DNA of 64,000 nt, from assembly GCA_043228905.1 (NCBI GenBank), contig JBHGNT010000008.1:3162001-3226000 (forward strand), given 5' to 3'. The notes under the pieces are model-generated. The model did not search any database. It saw nothing but the letters and a program-made list of their open reading frames with translations, and had not been told where the DNA came from. The stretch is from Azolla caroliniana. Its lineage: Eukaryota; Polypodiophyta. Positions 1-10,084 of this stretch are shown here, one piece after another (position 1 is the first letter of the stretch; the number at the start of each line of letters is the position of its first letter). The position numbers were made by a program, and so were the translations under genes.

Positions 1-1633
1 TATCTGCTATAGTTGTTTTTGCTTCATGAATGCACTATATCTTCACGCTTCTTTGATACAATTGGACTTTAATTCATAAATGCACTATGCCTTCATGGCT
101 ACTTGATATAGCAAAATGTACATGCACTATGCACTATGTCTTCATGGGCACCAGAACTGATGTTTGGTTTCATCCATTGTGAATGAATTTAAAGGTAAAA
201 TCACAATTTTGTTTTCTGTTTATGCCTCACATTTCAGCATTTGAATAACCATGTCTCCAGATTTACTTCTCAAATGCACTATATCTCTGTGCTTATGTGA
301 TAGATCTTATGTTTGATTTGATCTCTTCTGGTTGTACGTTTCAGATAATACCACATCTATTCATTCATTGGCAATATTGAGAATGTATTCCAATACAAAA
401 GGGAAAAGCTCTTGCACTGTAAGAAACACTGTTAGGAAGAATGGAAAAGTTTCAGGTGGCCGCAAATCTTTCAGTACAATTCATTCCATGTAAGTTAAAC
501 AGTTATAAACAGCATTCACTGCTGTAGGAAATCTTTCAATAGACGGACAATATTTAGCATTCTATGAAGTTTTTCAGTACAGTACAATTCATTCCATGTC
601 GGATGAAATCAGTTATGGATGATATATACTATTCTACTGAGTATTTTTATACAATTCCTTTGACGTGTAAAACTGAAATTACCATTGTAATAAGGCTTTC
701 AGTAAAATTCATTCCATGTGCGATGAAATTGGTTGGATGATATGTATTATTCTAGAAAGTCATTATTGTACAGCTCGTTCCATGTAGACTGCAAATTAGT
801 GTTAGACAATATTTGCAATTCTAACAAGGAATTATTGAAAAATCTATAGAGAATGGGCATAGAAAAGAAAAGTGATGTAACCAAGCATTTGAGCTCAACA
901 AAAAGGGATTAAGTCTAGACAATCAATAGAGATCTATAAGCTAAGTCTGCATATTTGAGGAATTGGGATAGAGGTAACTGGTATGTGCTATGATTTTTCA
1001 ATGGGACGAATTTTAACACATTCAACACTTTAAGCAAGGGAAGGCACTGCAACCCATTCAACACATTAGGTAAGAGAAGGCACTGCATTTCAATGCGACG
1101 ATTTTTAACATCTTTGCTGTACATCTTGGAACTTGGTATATCTAATGTGCCTTTGGTGGTAAATATTTTAGGAGACTTTCTTTGTATGAAGGTGATTTTA
1201 GAGTAGAAATGTCTTTGGAGTTGATTGGGTTCCTCTTTGACTGTATCCTCTACTTGATGAATGGCCATTTGAGAGTTCATTTTGTGGACAACCTTTTTAA
1301 TGGCTTGTTTTGTTTTGTTCTCCTTGTTGCCCAAGAATCATATTCAGTTTGTTGCAGCATATTTCATTAAAATGCCAAAAATTATCCACATCTGGATGTT
1401 CACATTTGTTTTTTGAGCCTTATAACGGACATGATATCTTCATATCTGCGTATAATGTTAGAACTATGTTTGACAGAAGGTTGCAACTATTTTCTATAGA
1501 ATTAGAACATCCGAAAACACTATTAATCTGTCAATTTGATTCATTGTTCAACAATTATTTCCCACCTTAGAGAGCAATACTTAAAAATTCTGTGCTTCGG
1601 ATGCATTTGCCTTATTGTAATTTCTGATATTCA
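1..1633. repeat. Upstream spacer with degenerate short repeats
   Basis: I see no coding exon here. Positions about 25-165 carry several loose copies of a motif reading TGCACTATGCCTTCATGG. Positions about 470-830 carry four decayed copies of a unit containing CAATTCATTCCATGT, often followed by a GATGAAAT...GGATGATAT stretch, spaced roughly 60-115 bp apart. The open frames in this stretch are short, AT-rich and without family resemblance. If the CBS/PB1 gene that follows has the usual basic serine-rich N-terminal exon, it is not recognisable here and may lie to the left of the window. Confidence 0.5.
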
Positions 1634-4600
1634 ATGGACAGATCAGAATCAACCGGAGAAAGGACTGTCAAGAAGTTGAGACTTTCTAAGGCATTGACCA
1701 TATCAGATGATACAACAGTGTTAGATGCCTGCCGACGCATGGTGACTGTCCGGGCAGATGCAGCACTCCTTACTGATTCTAGTGGTTTGTTGTGTGGGAT
1801 CATAACCGACAAAGTATTATAGTCAAGTCATGGCAATTGTTTGAATTTTCCAGCAAAATTATTTGCTATAATATAAATGATCATGGTTGTATGACTGTAG
1901 GATGTGACCACAAGGGTGGTAGCTGAGAATATGAAACCAGAGGAGACGCCTGTTTCAAAGGTTATGACACGGAATCCTGTGTATGTCATAAATGATACGC
2001 TAGCAGTGGAAGCGCTTCAAAAAATGGTTCAAGGCAAAGAAAATGGCTCTCCCTCTCTTTACACTTTCTATCTGACATTTGTATTCTGTATCATATGGTG
2101 GCTGTAGCTGTAGCTTTGGTTCCAAAGGTCATTTTGTACTTCTACAGATGTTAATACTACATTTTCATTTTCTCTCAGCTCTAAAGAAGACAATTATTAC
2201 TCTATTATTTGTTTATCTATGCTTTTTATACTTATTTTGTGCTGTTTTGTAATTATAGGTAAATTCCGGCATCTACCAGTGGTACAAGATGGAGAAGTTA
2301 CAGCACTTCTAGACATTACAAAGTGCCTTTATGATGCGATTGCAAGAATGGAAAGGGCAGCAGAGAAAGGTAATGCCATAGCTGCTGCTGTTGAAGGTGT
2401 AGAACGTCAATGGGGCAATACAGATTCTGGTATGGTTGCGAATCTTTCGAGTTTTGTATTTCTTGAGGATTTATTATGTATATTTAATTTTAGTTATTTG
2501 GGGCAATGCACATTTTGGTATGGTTGCCAACCATTTGAGTTTTGTATTTTTACAGGATTTATTTTCAATTTATTTAGTTGTTTTAATTTATGTAGTTTAT
2601 ATTTGGGGCAATGCAGAAATTTTCTACCATTGATATTCTTTTGAATTTTATATTTTCAGAGGACTATGTTTTTGTTTATTTTAATGTATTGTAGTTTACT
2701 ATCAGGGTCATTGAATCTGGTCGATGCACTACGTGCAAAAATGTTCAGACCATCACTCGAATCAATAATCCATGAAAACTCAAAGTAAGTGTATATGCTT
2801 ATTCTTGTCGTCATGTATGTGGCCCAAAAATACTTTTATGAGTTGTGTACAACCTGATCACATCGGGGTACAATTATGAGTTTAAAGATGAACATTTTGT
2901 ATGTAATCCGTTGCATTATGAGTTCCAGGGTGGCAATTGTATCTCCATCGGATACAATTTACATGGCTGCGAAAAAGATGAGAGATTTACGGGTGAACTC
3001 AGCAATTGTATCAACAAACAATAAGCCTCAGGGCATCCTCACGTTAGTATGTTTTTATAGTAAGAGCCAAGTACCACTATATTTTAGTTGAATACTTTTA
3101 AAACAACATGTCTAACTAACATTATAGTGAATTTAGTTACTCTATACCTGTTTATTGTAAAAAAACCACAAGTTTTAAGGTATTTAAGATGAACCTGCCC
3201 CAATGCAAATCTTTCTGTCCACCCCTCAGAAAAATGGTTTTACTAGTTTTGATTTTTGTATTGTTTTTTAAATGATATAACTTAACGTTGCACAACTATT
3301 TAGTGGGATAAAATTTATTTTTCTTCCTATTGCTGTTAAACTATAGTGGGACATGGCTCTATCATTTTTTGTTTATTTTTAATACCCTTTAGTATACAGC
3401 AATTAATCATATTGTTTCTATTTCTCTCAAGGTCTAAAGACATCTTGATGCGAGTAGTCAGTAAGAATCTTCCACCTGATTTAACAGCTGCTGCAGAGGT
3501 ACAGTGGTTCTGATTACAAACCGAGATTTTTAATGTGTTTTCTCTAAATATAGGAACACAATGCTAGTTTCCAATAAAATCTGTACATGCCAGGTCATGA
3601 CACCTAATCCAGAATGCGTTACAATCAATATGACCATTGTGGATGCACTTCATACTATGCATGATGGAAAGTTTCTGCATTTGCCGGTGGTAGACCGAGG
3701 TAATAAAATACCATTCATTCTACTGGGAATTATTTTTCATTCATCCTCAAATATAGCATTGTAAAACTTGTAGAATCTGTAGATTCGATCTTTTGTTTCC
3801 TCTTTCCTACATGCTTTGCCAAGACAACGTATAGGGCGTTATAGTTTTTTAGAGACATGGATATATCTTTCCTTCTTATTTCAGATGGATACATTATTGC
3901 CTGTCTGGATGTTCTACACCTCACACATGCTGCACTTGCAATTGTATGTCGTCCCTAAACCCTAAACCAATATGTATATCATATATCTATGTGGCTCAAG
4001 TTGTATACTTTCTAGGTACACTGATGCTTCTTGTTTACATTGTAGGTAGGAACAGATGGTGGGGAAAATGCAGACATGTCAAACTTCATGATGCATAAAT
4101 TTTTGGATTCAGCTCTTTTGTGGGAACCTGCTGGAGAAGATGATGATAGCCAGAGGTACGCATGTTTCTGCTTCAAAAATTCTTTTTATATTATACTGGA
4201 GGGCATTCTATATTCTAACAGTGTTCACCTCTGGGTTAAGTGATGCTTCCATCCCAAAATCTTATGCTGAAAATTATGTCTCGGATGAAATAAAATACAC
4301 ATCAGTAGACACTTTCTCCTTCAAGCTGGAAGACTTAAATGGGAAAGTCCACCGTTTCCAAAGTGGTGAGTAACATCTTATAAACAGAAGGCTGATGATC
4401 CTGATTACATGTGCTGCTTCTTCGGACAATATGTTTATGTGATATGCATACATGCATACTTATGCAGACACACATATGGTGTTGTAGATCAGATGTGTAC
4501 TAGGCCATAGAGAACGCTTATTATGCATATTAGTGGACAGAAAGTGTAGGAATTGATATCCCCTATGATGTCGTTTTATTATGCTCAAATATGAGATTCA

Positions 4601-5660
4601 ACAATTATAGTGTGCTCATTGATTTTCCTTCATTCTGATGTTTCTTCCCATGCCAACGTTGTCTAATATTCAAAACATTTATACAGTTATAAAATATGAT
4701 CAAATATTTCAAGTCTTAAAGTTTTTGGAAGGGAAGAAAACTTCTAAACTGACTACCATTGATTAATGGTATGCGTATTGAACAGGAACAGAAAACTTGG
4801 CCGAACTTACATCCACAATTGTGCAACGAATGGAAATGGATAATGATCAGCCTCTTCACATTACGGTATTAGTATGAATTTTTAAATTATTAATTGGAGA
4901 TGAATACTAGGGATGGAATTATTGGGTTTCCATAGTGTATCTTAATGCAATGTTTCATTTTCAGTATCTAGATGAAGATGGGGATCATGTTGTGTTGTTA
5001 AGCAATAATGACCTAGTAGCCGCAGTAAGTCATGCGAGGTTGCTAGGATGGAAGGTCAGACATATCTCTCTCTCACTCATATTTTATAGCACACTGTCAT
5101 ACCTAGCTTTAGGTTCTATTACCTTCTTAGGAAACATCTAATACTCGGTGTGTAGAAAGGGGCGTAGAAAACTGGTGAACACGAGTGCGATGTCTACATA
5201 TTTATGAGTGACCCCCCTATAGTGTCAATATGTGCCAATGGCATAAGCCCAAGTGTGGAATTTATAATCAATGATTACACAAATGCAGACACGTTAACAA
5301 AAGGATATATTCACATCTCACTTTAAGGGAGGAGAACAACCTACGAGACTGGACAGGAGACTACAAATCTGAAAATATTAAGATTCTTTGAGTTTAGACC
5401 TGTAAATCCTTCATTACATTCCATTTGGAGTTTCTAACAATCTCAAAGACATGCAGACCTTGAAGTTGCACCTGGATTTTTTTCATTCATCCAAACATCA
5501 GAGCTCACATTGTCAAGAACCAAGGGCTGAGAAGGCTGAAAAAACTTGCATTAAGATGGATAACCGTGAAGAATGGATTTCACCTCAATATACAACTGTT
5601 CTAATGGGGGTTGTAATAATAGTTGGTATGAGTACATTCATCTACTTGAGAAGACATTAA
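1634..5660 (+). CDS. CBS domain- and PB1 domain-containing membrane protein (CBSCBSPB type)
   Basis: Thirteen exons close in phase to 505 aa: 1634-1813, 1901-2033, 2259-2429, 2706-2784, 2929-3042, 3432-3498, 3594-3699, 3885-3943, 4046-4155, 4241-4365, 4786-4865, 4965-5054, 5457-5660. Four CBS motifs fill residues ~10-300 (GERTVKKLRLSKAL, VMTRNP, KFRHLPVV, VMTPNPEC, DGKFLHLPVV). A PB1 domain follows at ~355-445 with the acidic patch YLDEDGDHVVLLSNNDL. A single C-terminal membrane helix lies at ~484-502 and ends RRH. This order matches plant CBSCBSPB proteins, whose CBS pairs usually bind adenosyl ligands and whose PB1 domain mediates pairing; the specific role is unknown. The ATG at 1634 follows an in-frame TGA at 1625, so it can be the start. 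However, family members carry ~50 extra N-terminal residues, and an acceptor-like CAG at 1639-1641 leaves room for an upstream exon. Intron 2 has a GC donor. Confidence 0.9.
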
Positions 5661-7993
5661 CACATTGCCTAAGTGATTCTTTGATATGCAAAGATTTTGA
5701 CATTCACATATATAATCAATCCATCTGGATTTATTGATTTGTTTTAGTTTGAAGATGTGCATGAACTCCATGTAAATAGGCATAAACAAGTCATGTTGGC
5801 AGTACGCTGGTCGGCTTCACAAGCAAGCTGCGGGTCTTTTTCAATATATGTTGAGATGGTTGTGACAACCCTTTGGAGACCAAGAGGTCTTTGGTTCAAT
5901 ATGATGATGTGGCATGTAATTTAGGAGAATAGATATATGGTGCAATTCAAAATGGTATACCAATATGAAGTATAAGCTAAAATGAAAAACTAAAATTGTT
6001 TTGGAATTTCACTTTCGATTGGTTCTATGATAAAATAGACAAGTAAAGTGCACGCCTAATGTTATCAATGATGGTGTCATCTTCATTTTGTAGAATGAAG
6101 GCCTTTTAAATTTCAGAATTATTATAGAGTATGTGGTTGTGCTCTAAACCCCAAAACAATGACATAAAAAGTTCTTCTATATTTCATTCCATGAGCTTGT
6201 TGAAATATCGAGTTGGTGAACCTCTGATTTATAAAGCAAAGTTTGCATCATGCATACATCGATTATTAATGCTCTAACATTGCGTTGTGCACAAGTGATG
6301 GCTTCTATTAAAGCATTATGAAGCATGCACAATGCATCCGTTCTTCCATTTTTACATATTGTGAACTTGTTTGAAACTCAATAATTCTCTTTTATGAATG
6401 TTTAAAGTTTTTTACTTTATCTTAGTACAAATCTATGAAGTCTATGTGAGGGGCCTTAGAATTGTAAGCATATACTTCAAAATAAATCTTCTCCAAGCTT
6501 GCTACATCAATGCAGGTGATACCTATGGTCCTAAGAAGTAGGAGCATCTAATGTAAGTGATGTGGTTCTAAGAAATATGATCATATATAATGGAGGTGAC
6601 ATGGTCCTAATAAGTAGGAGCATGTTGATTGAGAGATGTTACCAATACATATTTCAATCCTAGAGAGAGAGAGACAGCCTTGATGATCATGTCACAAATT
6701 TCAACAGTTTGAGCCATCGTTTCTTGACACAAAGAAGATTGACTCGATTTTGTATTCCAATCTCACCTCCTTAGAGGGACTAAAGGATGGACTTTTGGGG
6801 AAGCTCAATTTGAACCAACCTATAGCTCAAAAGTGAGGCTTCAAGAAACTTCATGGACCTCTGAAATAGAGGGAGTGGACGATTTTTTGATATGCTAAAC
6901 CCTTCAATGACCTCTCCAACAATAGTCACAACTTAGTATTTACTTATGTTTTTTTAATACTTTTTTAGAATGCTTTGTATGGTTGTATTGGTTCCACAAT
7001 TCTCTTTTGGCCCATGACCTCCACATGTGCGTGTGTGCGCGCACACACGCGCACATGTATTTGTATGATGTGTGCATTTGGTTCCCTATGTCATGTTTGA
7101 CCTATGAGAGCGAGAGCATTAACACAGTTGCTCTACTCATATTACAAGTGGGCACGCATGGATAGTTGAAAAGTTAACATACAAAATGGTAAGAAAGAAA
7201 CGGTAAATGTAACTTATAATTGTATGGCAAGCTTATTGCGACAAAATAGTGACCATTCTCATTAATGCACTTGTCCCCATGAAATTGATAATTCCATCAT
7301 TGAACAATGCAAACAATATTAAAAATAGAGGTGCATAGCCAACCATGAATGAACTCTAGGAGATTGAAGAAAAAAACTCATTTACCTTTATTGCAAATTT
7401 AGGTTTTGTAACTCTGAACATTACATCAACATGGACACCTTATCCTTCCATTGCATATGTTAATTTGGTGATATGATGCAGAATATATTTGATTGATGAC
7501 CGAATGGGATGATAACATGAGGAAAACTGAATTTTATGAGATGATGGCAATGATAGAGAAGATTGGTTTAGAAATATGAGTTGATCAAAGAAGCACTTGA
7601 GCCATATAAAGATATATCACTTTGATCCAAAACAAGTTTCTATACCAATTAAAAAGGGGAAACCCGTTGACAAAACCTGATTATATGCCGATTGAGAAAG
7701 TCGACTCTTTCATTATATATTACTAGTCACAAATATGTAACCATGGATATGCGGTCACTTTCACAAAAGAAAACTACTTTAAATGTATCTTTCAAACTTT
7801 ATTGAATGTTGGGACATATGCATCTTATCTTTATACATTTGTAAGATTAACACAATCTCTATGAGCATGATGAGCAAAAAGGGTAGAGAATTGGATGGAC
7901 CGACGAATGAATGGTCCACATTGTTGTCGTTAATTGACAAGAAAAAATGGACTCGTTGAGAATCCGAGTGATTACTCATTGGTCAATATGCCC
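5661..7993. other. Intergenic spacer without a recognisable gene
   Basis: This AT-rich sequence has only short, unrelated open frames. A stretch around 6520-6620 repeats a phrase like GGTCCTAAGAAGTAGGAGCAT two or three times, which looks like decayed repeat DNA. The region around 6690-6870 could be remote retrotransposon debris, but no domain can be named. Confidence 0.45.
7023..7058. repeat. Near-perfect palindrome of alternating purine-pyrimidine
   Basis: ACATGTGCG at the left is mirrored by CGCACATGT at the right, around a core of GTGTG/CGCG/CACAC. The whole 36 bp alternates purine and pyrimidine and could form a hairpin or Z-DNA. It lies inside a spacer with no gene attached. Confidence 0.6.
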
Positions 7994-8163
7994 ACATATA
8001 TCTCACATTATTTGGGTGCAAGGTTTTGTCTAATGGTTCCAATTGTTGGCCTCCTAAAATCAAACCTTATCCCGTTCTACATATATGTCACATTGTTTGG
8101 GTGCGAGGGTTTGTCCAAAGGTTCCAATTGTTCGCCTCCTAAGGTCGAACCTTATCACGTTCT
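7994..8163. repeat. 85-bp tandem duplication
   Basis: Two adjacent copies start at 7994 (ACATATATCTCACATT) and 8079 (ACATATATGTCACATT). They share the phrases TTTGGGTGC, GGTTCCAATTGTT, GCCTCCTAA and AACCTTATC. The period is exactly 85 bp with scattered substitutions. Confidence 0.85.
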
Positions 8164-8314
8164 TTCCCTTCACCCGAATGATTGTTGTCGTTGCCTTCTC
8201 CATTTAAAGACTAGGTTTTTATTTAATACATACCTTGACAGTGATCAATGGTATTCGTTACTATTCTCATGGGAATCTTTCGAAGGGTGGCTAGTTGTAT
8301 GGCGGACGCTTCGA

Positions 8315-8332
8315 GGGGGGGGGGGGGGGGGG
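8315..8332. repeat. Run of 18 consecutive G, quadruplex-prone
   Basis: Eighteen G residues are followed after TC by another run of five G. The tract could form a G-quadruplex and is also a place where sequencing length errors are likely. Confidence 0.8.
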
Positions 8333-8459
8333 TCGGGGGAGTCCAAGATGCAAAGGAGCATTCTGCATTTCCACACAAAGAAGAGCTCATATGTGGTCGA
8401 ATCCATCGATCCATCCATTGTCGCCTCTGTTCACATCCATTGTCTCATCCGTGGCGTGT

Positions 8460-8850
8460 TTGTATGATATGCTTATCAATATGTAGTTCGTGTTGAAGCC
8501 ATTTGTCCGAACCAAATTGTCGAAACCAACAGGCCATTGTTGGAGCCCTAAACACGCATGTGTATGAGATGCCTAGCAATATGTAGTTCATGTTGAAGCC
8601 ATTTGTCCGAGCCAATTTGTCGAAACAAACATGCCATTGTCGGAGCCCTAAACACGCGTGTGTATGAGATGCCTAGCAATATGTAGTTCATGTTGAAGCC
8701 ATTTGTCCGAGCCAATTTATCGAAAGAAACAGGCCATTGTCGGAGCCCTAAACACGCGTGTGTATGAGATGCCTAGCAATATGTAGTTCATGTTGAAGCC
8801 ATTTGTCCGAGCCAATTTGTCGAAACAAACAGGCCATTGTCGGAGCCCTA
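8460..8850. repeat. 100-bp tandem repeat, about four copies
   Basis: Units begin near 8460, 8560, 8660 and 8760. Each reads TGTATGAGATGCCTAGCAAT, then TGTAGTTCATGTTGAAGCC, then CCATTGTCGGAGCCCTAAA, then ACACGCGTG. The period is exactly 100 bp; the first copy is the most divergent and the last stops at GGAGCCCTA. The array lies about 1.2 kb upstream of the EIN2 start. Confidence 0.93.
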
Positions 8851-8886
8851 GCCTGTCCATCTATTGTCCATCCATCCATCCATCTC

Positions 8887-9140
8887 TCTTCTCTTCTTCT
8901 TCTTCTTCTTCTTCTTCTTCTTCTTCTTCTTCTTCTTCTTCTCTTAAAAGACATTAACTAATAACAAGTGCTTCATTCATTCATTCTTCTCTTCTAAAAT
9001 CTTCATCCTCCTTCCCCTGTTTCTCTGTCTCTGTCTCTGTCTCTGTTTCTAATCTCTGTCTCTGTCTCTGTCTCTAATCTCTGTTTCTGTCTCTGTCTCT
9101 GTCTCTAATCTCTGTCTCTGTCTCTGTCTCTAATCTCTCT
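8887..9140. repeat. CT-rich microsatellites upstream of the EIN2 leader
   Basis: A (TTC)n tract occupies about 8893-8940. An interrupted TCTCTG/TCTCTAA hexamer-like array occupies about 9020-9140. Such CT-rich tracts are common around plant transcription start regions, so this is likely promoter or leader DNA of EIN2, although no start site can be fixed. Confidence 0.75.
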
Positions 9141-9399
9141 CTGATCTATCAATTCCTTCAGTAAAGGGACACGTCTCTTTTCCCTTTTTTTTCTTCTCTC
9201 TCTGACACCCACTACATACATACATACTTCAACCCTTCTCCCGAGCTTCCATGGCTACTACCACGTCAATCCATCCCCCTCACCCCACCCCTCATCCTTT
9301 TTGCCCTCTCCCTTCCCCTTCCCCCCCTCCCCCTTGACCTCCGATCACACCCCCCACGCTTAATTCCAGCTCCCTGCACCTGCTGGGGAATATCGCCCT

Positions 9400-10084
9400 C
9401 CTCTGTGAAAACCCTAATTTGTTTTCTCTATGTGCACAGAAACTGACATTTCGACATCCTCTGCGTGCCATTGCTCTTGCCTGAATCCGTTATTTCGACC
9501 CGAGTCCTTTACATTCCAGAGCTGTGCAGAAACGATTAGATTGATTCAAAACAGGGTCCGTGTTAAAAACCCTAAAATTTCTTGCTCGTACTGTAGAAAG
9601 AAAGAAGGTTTTGTGTACTGCTCGTCCCTCTATAAAGTTCAAGAAATTCAGAATTGTGTAGGAAAAACCAGATTGATTAGAAATAGTGCTTGGGCTAAAG
9701 AAACCGGTTCTGTTTGAGTTACTGATCCGGTTTCTACTTCTCGCCTCAGGAATCCAGCCTCTGAAAAGTTCCAATCCATTTGGAACTGTAGTTTCTGCGA
9801 ATTTCTAAAATCACAGCCTTTGTGAAAAATCTGATTGATGAAAGCAGCATATGGGTAAATCTCAATTGTATTGAGCTGCTTTATCATATTGCTACGAACT
9901 GAAAAACTACGATTGCTGTAAACAGTCCAAAACTAGAGCTTTGTTGAAGAAGGCTCAAAACGGGGCCTGTGGCAAATAATCCATTTTCATTGAGATGCCT
10001 GGGCATATCATTCCTAGAAACTGAATAATCCCATCTTCTGTGAAACCCTAAAACAAGTTATCCAGTAGAGACCCATTTTTCGAG
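9400..10084 (+). promoter_or_regulatory. EIN2: Probable EIN2 5' leader with upstream ATGs
   Basis: This stretch between the CT-rich promoter-like DNA and the EIN2 start contains a telo-box-like AAACCCTAA at 9409-9417, several ATGs and decayed internal repeats. The phrase TTGAG.TGCCT...CATAT recurs at about 9869, 9991 and 10081, and the last copy supplies the EIN2 initiator. An open frame at 9430-9717 (95 codons) has no family resemblance and is better read as leader. Whether an intron sits in this leader cannot be decided from the sequence. Confidence 0.5.
9995..10024 (+). promoter_or_regulatory. Nine-codon uORF immediately upstream of EIN2
   Basis: ATG CCT GGG CAT ATC ATT CCT AGA AAC TGA encodes MPGHIIPRN and ends 60 bp before the main ATG. 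It resembles the first codons of the main frame (MPNHITR) because both sit in copies of the same leader repeat. It could lower or tune EIN2 translation if it lies in the mature mRNA. Confidence 0.45.

Noticed and set aside
915-1334. 139-codon open frame on the - strand upstream of the CBS/PB1 gene
   Set aside because: It has no recognisable motif and low-complexity repeats (LPNVLNGLQCLPLLKVLNVL) that reflect a local DNA duplication; there is no neighbouring exon support.
5160-5340. Copia C-terminal end in the last intron of the CBS/PB1 gene
   Set aside because: A short stretch reads NADTLTKGY, like the ADTLTKG end of Copia RNase H, followed by a purine-rich run, but it is too short to support alone.
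8460-8850. CRISPR-like repeat array
   Set aside because: The copies are contiguous 100-bp units without distinct spacers and the genome is a plant nuclear one.
8748-8954. Arginine-rich open frame on the - strand
   Set aside because: The poly-arginine is the translated (TTC)n microsatellite and the rest is the 100-bp tandem array.
9430-9717. 95-codon open frame upstream of EIN2 as a separate gene
   Set aside because: There is no family resemblance, it lies in repeat-bearing leader DNA, and it overlaps an equally long antisense frame.
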